Shown here: in pieces, positions 32,425-37,265 of the stretch
Numbering within the stretch: position 1 is the first letter of the stretch
Layout: each line of letters opens with the position of its first letter
The notes under the pieces: generated by a model
The model's database searches: none
Seen by the model: the letters and a program-made list of their open reading frames with translations, nothing else
What the model was told of the DNA's origin: nothing
Program-made: the position numbers and the translations under genes
Assembly (NCBI GenBank): GCA_900542195.1
Contig: UQNA01000027.1
Location: forward strand, 1 to 37,265
Reading direction: 5' to 3'
DNA length: 37,265 nt
Origin: an uncultured Sutterella sp.
Lineage (GTDB): Bacteria; Pseudomonadota; Gammaproteobacteria; Burkholderiales; Burkholderiaceae_F

Positions 32425-32548
32425 GGCAGAACCAGTTGGCGCTAGTTCTGCCCAGAGGTAAGTTTGAAAGAGCCACCTCATGCTCCAGATACTGGGTCCC
32501 GATTTTACTTCGGCCTTCTGAAAATTTCAAGCATTTCTTTGGCTCTTT
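32425..32548 (+). promoter_or_regulatory. Highly structured 5' leader RNA upstream of the MBL operon
   Basis: The first hairpin pairs GGCAGAAC (32425-32432) with GTTCTGCC (32445-32452). A long-range stem then pairs AAAGAGCCA (32467-32475) with TGGCTCTTT (32540-32548). Inside it ATGCT (32480-32484) pairs with AGCAT (32530-32534), and between those lie CCAG-ata-CTGG (32485-32495), CCG-N9-CGG (32499-32513) and a weak GAA-aat-TTC (32520-32528). The closing stem runs into TTTTAATTTTT, so it can also be read as a terminator. I do not recognise a known riboswitch or ncRNA family. It could be an attenuator, a ligand-binding leader or a free small RNA. Confidence 0.55.
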
Positions 32549-32569
32549 TAATTTTTAGAAGGGAAAATA

Positions 32570-33385
32570 ATGAATTCATCTCATAAAATTGAAGTTAATG
32601 ATGTCGGACACGGACTCTCTATTCACATCAACACTTCCAACGACAGATTAATCGTAATCGATATGGGAGCAAATGAGAACGGTTCTCCTTTAGCTCTTAG
32701 TTCATTTTTCGAGCCTATTGACCTCTTGATCATTACTCATCCTCATAAAGATCACATTCGGGATATTGTCAATTTAAGGCGGCTACCTTTCAACTTAGAC
32801 GCTCCAAGGGGTCTGAATGTAGAAGAACTCATAGAGAAAGCAAAACCTGAAGATAAAAACATCTTCCGCAAATACAAAGCTCTTCTGACTCATCTTCCAG
32901 AAAAAAATCTTTCTTTATCGAACATGCGGCTTGCTGAGTTGGACGGTTTAGACATAAAAATCTTTCGTGCAAACCTAGGCTCCTGCAGCAATTTGAATAA
33001 CTTGAGCTCGGTTACAACCCTCTCCTTTGAAGGAAGAAAGGTCGTAATCTGCGGAGATAATGAACATGAGTCAATCCAGAAACTCTTAGGCCAATATAAT
33101 TTTCGGAGAGCGGTTTCGGGAGCTGATATTCTGATTGCGCCACACCACGGAAGAGCTTCAGGATTCCATTCCGATTTCGTTAACTTGGTCTCGCCTAAGT
33201 TAACCATCATTTCCGATACTTCAAAGGTCGATACGTCAGCACAGTCCCGGTACTCTGCACTGAGCAAAGGGATGCAAGTATATAACTGCTGCAAACATGA
33301 AAAGTGTTTTCGAAAATGCTTAAGCACTAGAAATGACGGGAGTATAGAGATTCTTCTCAAAGACTCCCTCGAGGTCTTTATATAA
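32570..33385 (+). CDS. MBL-fold hydrolase, ComEC-like (first of operon)
   Basis: A 271-residue metallo-beta-lactamase-fold protein without signal peptide. It opens with IEVNDVGHGLSIHI, resembling the VGQGD start of ComEC-type domains. The metal-binding motif THPHKDH is at about 56-62 (His57, His59, Asp61, His62). VVICGDNEHES supplies the bridging Asp, and IAPHHGRASG the later His. ComEC-like MBL domains hydrolyse phosphodiesters in DNA or nucleotides; here it is a free cytosolic enzyme. The C-terminal quarter is cysteine-rich (YNCCKHEKCFRKCLST), which is unusual. It is the first gene of four on the plus strand, with a structured leader. GAAGGGAAAATA precedes the ATG. Confidence 0.85.
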   Translation: MNSSHKIEVNDVGHGLSIHINTSNDRLIVIDMGANENGSPLALSSFFEPIDLLIITHPHKDHIRDIVNLRRLPFNLDAPRGLNVEELIEKAKPEDKNIFRKYKALLTHLPEKNLSLSNMRLAELDGLDIKIFRANLGSCSNLNNLSSVTTLSFEGRKVVICGDNEHESIQKLLGQYNFRRAVSGADILIAPHHGRASGFHSDFVNLVSPKLTIISDTSKVDTSAQSRYSALSKGMQVYNCCKHEKCFRKCLSTRNDGSIEILLKDSLEVFI

Positions 33386-33489
33386 ACCTTTAGAACAAAA
33401 AGAAACGGCTAGATCGAAAATAGCTGTTTCTTTTGCAAATAACCCTCCTCAGAAATAATGCTTAGCACACCATCATTGAGAGCGCATTT

Positions 33490-34266
33490 ATGTTCGCACA
33501 ATTATTCGAATGCATAATCAAAAAATTTCTTCCAGGCTATTTCTTTCAGGCACGACTTACCCCCTCTCTGTTGGGTTTTATGGCCTTTTACCTACAAATT
33601 AATATTGATCTGAACTCCGCTTTACATTCCTTGGCTCAGTTAACGCAGGGCCCGGTAGAAGCCATTCTTTTTGAACTTTTCATCCACTGTTCATTGTCCA
33701 TTGGTTTTGTCATTTTACTTTTACCGCTTTCTGTCTCTTTGGGGCGTCACTTCATTGAAAGGATTTATTTCCCTAAAGGGGAAATCTCAATGCCTACTGC
33801 TTATTTGCTTCTTGAAAATAATGGAAAAATGGCTCCGTCAATCAAACAAAAAATCAGACAACTTTTCAAAAGAGAATTTGACATTCGGCTCTTGAGCGAG
33901 GAAAAAGAACGGTCTGATCCAGAGTCGCAACTACGCTTAATAGTTGAAGCAGTAAGGCAAGTTCGAGAAAGGACTCGCTCCAACAGTATCCTTCTAGGCA
34001 AGAACATCAGGTACGGAGCATTAAGAAACTTCTTAGGAGCATTCTGCTGCTGTTCGACCCTTATGTCTATTTTGCTAATCTTCTCTACCCTTTCTCCGAT
34101 CTCGCTCATTATGTGGCTCTTAGAGACCGTATTTTCTGTCTTCGCAATTCTTCTGTACAAAAACGTTGCTGAGGATTATGCCGTCTCTCTTTTTACTGTC
34201 TTTCTCAGCCAAAACCTTCAACACGAAAAAAAGAAAAAAGAAAAACGCGCTTTATCGTTTGGCTAA
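33490..34266 (+). CDS. Uncharacterised membrane protein, four predicted helices
   Basis: A 258-residue protein I do not recognise. Hydrophobic segments are seen near residues 25-42, 58-80 (HCSLSIGFVILLLPLSVSL), 177-198 (FLGAFCCCSTLMSILLIFS) and 203-222 (LIMWLLETVFSVFAILLY). They flank a charged central region of about 95 residues (FKREFDIRLLSEEKERSDPE; VEAVRQVRERTRSN) that should be cytoplasmic. The tail is very basic (HEKKKKEKRALS). The start KFLPGYFFQARLTPSLLG is a Pro-Gly-containing membrane entry. This two-plus-two helix layout with a soluble middle domain is reminiscent of membrane effectors in nucleotide-signalling immunity, but that is only an analogy. It follows the first MBL gene by 104 bp. 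Confidence 0.75.
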   Translation: MFAQLFECIIKKFLPGYFFQARLTPSLLGFMAFYLQINIDLNSALHSLAQLTQGPVEAILFELFIHCSLSIGFVILLLPLSVSLGRHFIERIYFPKGEISMPTAYLLLENNGKMAPSIKQKIRQLFKREFDIRLLSEEKERSDPESQLRLIVEAVRQVRERTRSNSILLGKNIRYGALRNFLGAFCCCSTLMSILLIFSTLSPISLIMWLLETVFSVFAILLYKNVAEDYAVSLFTVFLSQNLQHEKKKKEKRALSFG

Positions 34267-34304
34267 AACTCAGTTCGTCTTCACCTTTAATTTTCAATCG
34301 ACTT

Positions 34305-34808
34305 ATGGAAAAAGCTAACTTTACAATTCCCATCCACAACCTTCTAGCAAACCTCATTCCGGGAGCCGTTCTAGCTGCTCTTCTGAAGTTTTCTCTAGGT
34401 TTTGATCTATTTGCATTTTCTGATAGTTCGATAATATCTTTGATGTTCTTATATTTTTTGGGACTTCTTAATTCCAGAATAGGTTCATTAGTCTTAGCAC
34501 CCCTACTTAAAAAAACAGGTTTCGTAACCTATCTTCCTCACGGTCAGTTTGTTGAGGCGCAGTTGAAAGACTCTTCCGGTATTTTGACCGCGATTAGCCG
34601 AAGAAATCTGGAATTCCGAAACTACTTTTCGGCTTTTATTTCTGTCCTGTTGCTAAAGCTTCTCTTTGTAGTTTCCTTTATAGAAGAATTCATAACCTCA
34701 AATTGGAGATGGTTAATCTTGTTGCTAGGCGCGACGTTATTTCTATTTTCTTACAAAAAGCAAAATTCTTACATTAATTCAAGAATTTCTAAGTTAAACC
34801 AGTCATAG
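34305..34808 (+). CDS. Uncharacterised small membrane protein
   Basis: A 167-residue protein with four hydrophobic stretches: LLANLIPGAVLAALLK near the N-terminus, IISLMFLYFLGLL, then FSAFISVLLLKLLFVVSF and WLILLLGATLFLFSY, ending in a short basic tail. A soluble loop of about 45 residues lies between the second and third. The N-terminal IPGAV motif parallels the LPGYF motif of the preceding membrane protein, so the two may form one complex. It starts 38 bp after the previous gene and ends 12 bp before the second MBL gene, placing it firmly in the operon. I do not recognise the family. Confidence 0.72.
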   Translation: MEKANFTIPIHNLLANLIPGAVLAALLKFSLGFDLFAFSDSSIISLMFLYFLGLLNSRIGSLVLAPLLKKTGFVTYLPHGQFVEAQLKDSSGILTAISRRNLEFRNYFSAFISVLLLKLLFVVSFIEEFITSNWRWLILLLGATLFLFSYKKQNSYINSRISKLNQS

Positions 34809-34820
34809 AGGAGAAATCAA

Positions 34821-35807
34821 ATGACGACAAATCACGGTGTTCATTATCTAGACGTTCAGGACGCAGATGCCATTTTTCTTTATTATGAGAATGGGAATAA
34901 ATCTTACGTAATTCTAATAGACGCAGGAAATATCGGGGACTCTGACATAATTAAACAGCACCTTCTTGATAACTTCGGCACTACCACCATAGACTTAGCG
35001 GTCTGCACGCACCCTGATGCTGACCATATGGGAGGATTTTTTGGACTCTTAAAAGATAGGGCCTTATGTATAAAAGAATTTTGGCTATTATCACCGGAAG
35101 ATGCAGAGGCAAGTCGCTACACCTACAACAACTATCTTTCCGACCCCACCCCGGCCGCTAACTTCGATCACCCAACAGATCCAGATTCAAAGAATTTAAT
35201 TTCTCTTGCCAAAGAAAAATGTTGGTATGTGTATAACGTGTTCCAGGGACATTGTCATCCTGAAATCCCGTTAAGAGTTCTTGGACCAACAAAAGAATTT
35301 TATTATCCTCTTTCTAAAGAAATTTTGGAAAAGAATGTTGTCCCGGAAGAAGATGAAACCAGCAAATACGAAGACGTGGGAGATTGGAGAATGGAGCAAG
35401 CAAAATCATCAATCGACAATGAGCCAGACGATGATTCTCCGACTAATGCTGGCAGTATCATCTTGCTTTTTGAGCCAGGGAACGGACAAAAGTTTCTTTT
35501 ACTTGGAGATGCGAATCGTGCTGCTATTTGTGACGTCCTTTCTAATAACAGTAATTTAGCTGGATGCATAGTCAAAGTACCCCATCACGGAAGCAAACAC
35601 AACTTGAATTCAACAATCATAGACAAATTAGCGCCAACATGTGCCATCATTTCGGCAAAAGGCACAAAGAAACATCCAAGCAGGGGAGTTGTTCATTGCT
35701 TAAGCAAGCATTGCGATGTCTTCTCTACTCATGTTGGCGGAAATCTTGTGTACCAGAAATCTTTTAAAGGAAAACCTGCCGAACCACTAAAAAGAAAGCA
35801 GAACTAA
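34821..35807 (+). CDS. MBL-fold hydrolase, ComEC-like (last of operon)
   Basis: A 328-residue MBL-fold protein without signal peptide or membrane segment. It starts VHYLDVQDADAIFLYY, the ComEC-type opening. Metal motif THPDADHMGG covers residues 63-72 (His64, Asp66, Asp68, His69), the HxDxDH variant typical of ComEC. FLLLGDANR gives the bridging Asp, KVPHHGSKHN the distal His, and SAKGTKKHPS the substrate-side loop. A central acidic stretch (PEEDETSKYEDVGDW, about 175-190) is not part of the core fold and may contact a partner. It differs clearly from the first MBL protein of the operon (32570-33385), so the two are not a recent duplication. GAGGAG precedes the ATG. Confidence 0.87.
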   Translation: MTTNHGVHYLDVQDADAIFLYYENGNKSYVILIDAGNIGDSDIIKQHLLDNFGTTTIDLAVCTHPDADHMGGFFGLLKDRALCIKEFWLLSPEDAEASRYTYNNYLSDPTPAANFDHPTDPDSKNLISLAKEKCWYVYNVFQGHCHPEIPLRVLGPTKEFYYPLSKEILEKNVVPEEDETSKYEDVGDWRMEQAKSSIDNEPDDDSPTNAGSIILLFEPGNGQKFLLLGDANRAAICDVLSNNSNLAGCIVKVPHHGSKHNLNSTIIDKLAPTCAIISAKGTKKHPSRGVVHCLSKHCDVFSTHVGGNLVYQKSFKGKPAEPLKRKQN

Positions 35808-35838
35808 GCCAATTTTTAGAAAATTATGCGTAAACGAG

Positions 35839-35866
35839 AAAACGTTCAAGATGTTAGCGTTTTTTG
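35839..35866 (+). terminator. Terminator-like hairpin after the MBL operon
   Basis: AAAACGTT (35839-35846) pairs with AGCGTTTT (35856-35863, one G-T pair) and runs into further T residues, about 30 bp past the stop at 35807. The stem is AT-rich but has the U-run of an intrinsic terminator. Confidence 0.55.
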
Positions 35867-35906
35867 ACGTAAAAGCTGTGTTTGAGGTTTCTCGGGCATA
35901 ACAACT

Positions 35907-35940
35907 CTCTCTATCCATCTGTCCCCCATTGGATAGAGAG
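35907..35940. terminator. Second hairpin downstream of the MBL operon
   Basis: CTCTCTATCCA (35907-35917) pairs perfectly with TGGATAGAGAG (35930-35940) around a 12-nt loop, 100 bp after the operon. No T-run follows directly. It may back up the weaker terminator at 35839-35866. Confidence 0.55.
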
Positions 35941-36072
35941 ACTTCTTAATTGTTCTCGTATGTAGTTGCCACCGTACCAGTTTTGAAATCACCTCCTCGT
36001 CGGAAACGAATCTAACTCTAAGACAGCGTCCATTTTGCTGAGGATTGTAATCTCTTCCCTCTCAAAAACTTT

Positions 36073-36234
36073 TCAAGCAAGCTTAGTTGGCTCAACTCTA
36101 TCTTGCATTGTTTTTGTCTTCCTCACGGCTCCATCTCTCCCAACCTTTTCTGTAATCCTTCCGATGTAAGCACTGAAAGAGGTGAAAATCCTGCCGGCGT
36201 CGTTACTGGTTGCAGGCCTTTCATATGTTGTCAT
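36073..36234 (-). CDS. Possible small basic protein of 53 residues
   Basis: From the ATG at 36234, with GGAAAG four bases upstream, a short frame encodes MTTYERPATSNDAGRIFTSF and a basic remainder (VGRDGAVRKTKTMQDRVEPT). Composition is protein-like (no low-complexity, balanced charges), and it lies between a terminator and IS debris. I do not recognise it. It could be a genuine small protein or the start of a truncated accessory gene. The longer frame to 36432 crosses the IS fragment and is not credible. Confidence 0.35.
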   Translation of the reverse strand: MTTYERPATSNDAGRIFTSFSAYIGRITEKVGRDGAVRKTKTMQDRVEPTKLA

Positions 36235-36267
36235 AATACTTTCCCTAGAAAAATTAAAGAAAAGAAG

Positions 36268-36357
36268 ATGGATAAGAGTTCCTTGAGGTACTCTAAGGAG
36301 TTCAAAGATAAAGCAATTCAAGACGTTATAGCAGGTAAATTTTCTTGTTTCTTCTAA
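36268..36357 (+). pseudogene. Remnant of an IS3-type transposase OrfA
   Basis: An ATG at 36268 starts MDKSSLRYSKEFKDKAIQDV, which matches the RYSxEFKxKAV opening of the HTH_Tnp_1 domain in IS3-family OrfA. The frame ends after 29 codons and no further transposase sequence follows. It is an insertion-sequence fragment lying just outside the LysR gene. Confidence 0.5.
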
Positions 36358-36374
36358 AACCTCAGTTTCCTCAT

Positions 36375-37265
36375 TCAGTCCAAAGCAAACGCCGGCGACA
36401 ACCGTGTTAAGTGTCCGAACTCCATTTGCCACTGATTAGCAATCCACTGCCCCAAAGTCATTCCCGAAGGCAGACTCACAGGTTTAGCCTCGGATAGATA
36501 GTACGAAAGACCAACCGTCTCAAATGGCTGCAACAAGCGGACTAAATCTCCGCAGCTTAAAGCATCGCTACAAAGAATTGACGGAACTCCCCAGCCAATA
36601 CCAACTCCCTCCAATGCGGCTTGCAGGCAGCTCTGAGAACAGTCAACGCAAAAATAATGCTGTGCTTTAACCGATGTGGTCGCACCGTCGGGTCCGTACA
36701 AGCACCTGAGGGACGTATTCCAGTTGAAGCAAGAAATCAGACAATGCGAATTGAGGTCCTCCGGCGAAATGATCTTTTGGTGAGTTTCCAAGTATTTTGG
36801 CGAGGCAACAAGAAAGGTAGGAACGTCACCAAGCCTCTCTATTGGGCCCGGTGGCTTTTGGTTGAGATTACAAAAGACTGCCACATCAAAACCCATCTGA
36901 GCACCTAAATCAATTGATTTGTTGTCCGTTAATTCAATATCAAAGTCAGGGAACTCTTCTCTAAAAGCTTTGAACCATCGAATAAAGACAGGAATTGTTC
37001 CATTTGGTACCTTAATTTTGAGGGTACGCTTTATCGAATCTGGTGAAGTAGAAAATTTTTGCAAGCAGCCCTCAAATTGGTCTAGCAAAGGAGAAATTTC
37101 TGTGAGCATGGCGGCGCCTCTTGCAGTAAGCGCGACGCTATGTGGGTTACGCCGAAAAAGCTCAAAACCAAGTTCTGCTTCCAAAGCGCGGATCTTTGAA
37201 CTAATCCTTCCTACGTCCAATCCGGCATCAGCTGCGGTTTTGTTCATAGAGCGTAGCTGAGCAAC
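36375..37265 (-). CDS. LysR-family transcriptional regulator, N-terminus beyond window
   Basis: The frame stays open to the window edge (VAQLRSMNKTAADAGLDVGR), so the first 10-20 residues lie outside. The ATG at 37247 is internal to the helix-turn-helix and is not the real start. ISSKIRALEAELGFELFRR completes the DNA-binding domain. The effector domain begins at about residue 75 of the visible part (LKIKVPNGTIPVFIRW) and includes GVGIGWGVPS. It belongs to the same style of regulator as the LysR gene at 2427-3401 (SRDPGEISRKMSGLEQEL against GLDVGRISSKIRALEAEL). Its target is probably divergent and beyond the right edge. Confidence 0.85.
   Translation of the reverse strand, partial: VAQLRSMNKTAADAGLDVGRISSKIRALEAELGFELFRRNPHSVALTARGAAMLTEISPLLDQFEGCLQKFSTSPDSIKRTLKIKVPNGTIPVFIRWFKAFREEFPDFDIELTDNKSIDLGAQMGFDVAVFCNLNQKPPGPIERLGDVPTFLVASPKYLETHQKIISPEDLNSHCLISCFNWNTSLRCLYGPDGATTSVKAQHYFCVDCSQSCLQAALEGVGIGWGVPSILCSDALSCGDLVRLLQPFETVGLSYYLSEAKPVSLPSGMTLGQWIANQWQMEFGHLTRLSPAFALD

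Larger units (their letters stand above)
35941..36374. other. Spacer with a possible small ORF and IS debris
   Basis: This stretch before the right-edge LysR gene contains a possible 53-codon minus-strand ORF (36073-36234) and the first codons of an IS3-type transposase (36268-36357). Otherwise nothing is recognised. Confidence 0.5.

Overview
The window looks like a chromosomal stretch of an anaerobic, respiratory, gut-type betaproteobacterium, most likely Sutterellaceae (Sutterella/Parasutterella-like). That placement is inference. It rests on moderately AT-rich DNA, several secreted FMN/FAD 'fumarate-reductase-like' flavoproteins, a stand-alone tetraheme cytochrome, TtrS/TtrR-like two-component pairs, many LysR regulators and a Dcu C4-dicarboxylate carrier. 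No rRNA, tRNA or housekeeping gene is present to confirm it.

Layout. The left edge (1-257) is the 5' part of an IS607-type serine recombinase, followed by three perfect inverted repeats. From 519 to 3401 a secreted FMN/FAD reductase is divergent from a LysR regulator, with a 24-bp palindrome between them. From 3678 to 10159 there is a DUF4143-type ATPase, two EamA/TenA genes lying between two arrays of a 23-bp direct repeat, a tandem pair of secreted SGNH-hydrolase-like genes, and a small secreted protein with a duplicated cysteine motif. From 10526 to 14415 there is a LysR gene, a divergent secreted PNPOx-like gene split by an in-frame TAG, and a second EamA transporter.

The centre (14836-26187) is a respiratory block. 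It holds two PhnD-type sensor kinase/FixJ-type regulator pairs, three more flavoproteins and one tetraheme cytochrome c. A 14-bp operator with an identical 11-nt spacing to a TAATAG -10 box lies in front of both the flavoprotein at 14836-16743 and the cytochrome/flavoprotein operon at 19261-21330. A related site lies in the third divergent promoter region (23795-23808). I infer that each kinase senses an organic electron acceptor in the periplasm and its regulator switches on the matching reductase. The second regulator is frameshifted between its receiver and DNA-binding domains. A decayed second copy of the PNPOx-like gene follows it.

From 26806 to 30505 an RpiR/SIS regulator is divergent from a Dcu carrier and an aspartase-family lyase whose active site is altered at near-invariant positions. 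From 30894 to 35807 an AAA ATPase is divergent from a four-gene operon: MBL hydrolase, membrane protein, membrane protein, MBL hydrolase. This operon has a strongly structured 5' leader and is the best candidate here for an undescribed, possibly defence-related, system. The right edge has small IS debris and a LysR gene cut by the window end.

Gene starts were moved inward from the longest open frame where a Shine-Dalgarno sequence and signal peptide supported it (7387-8217, 8766-9596, 9782-10159, 11573, 13501-14415, 22002-23744, 23845, 27735).
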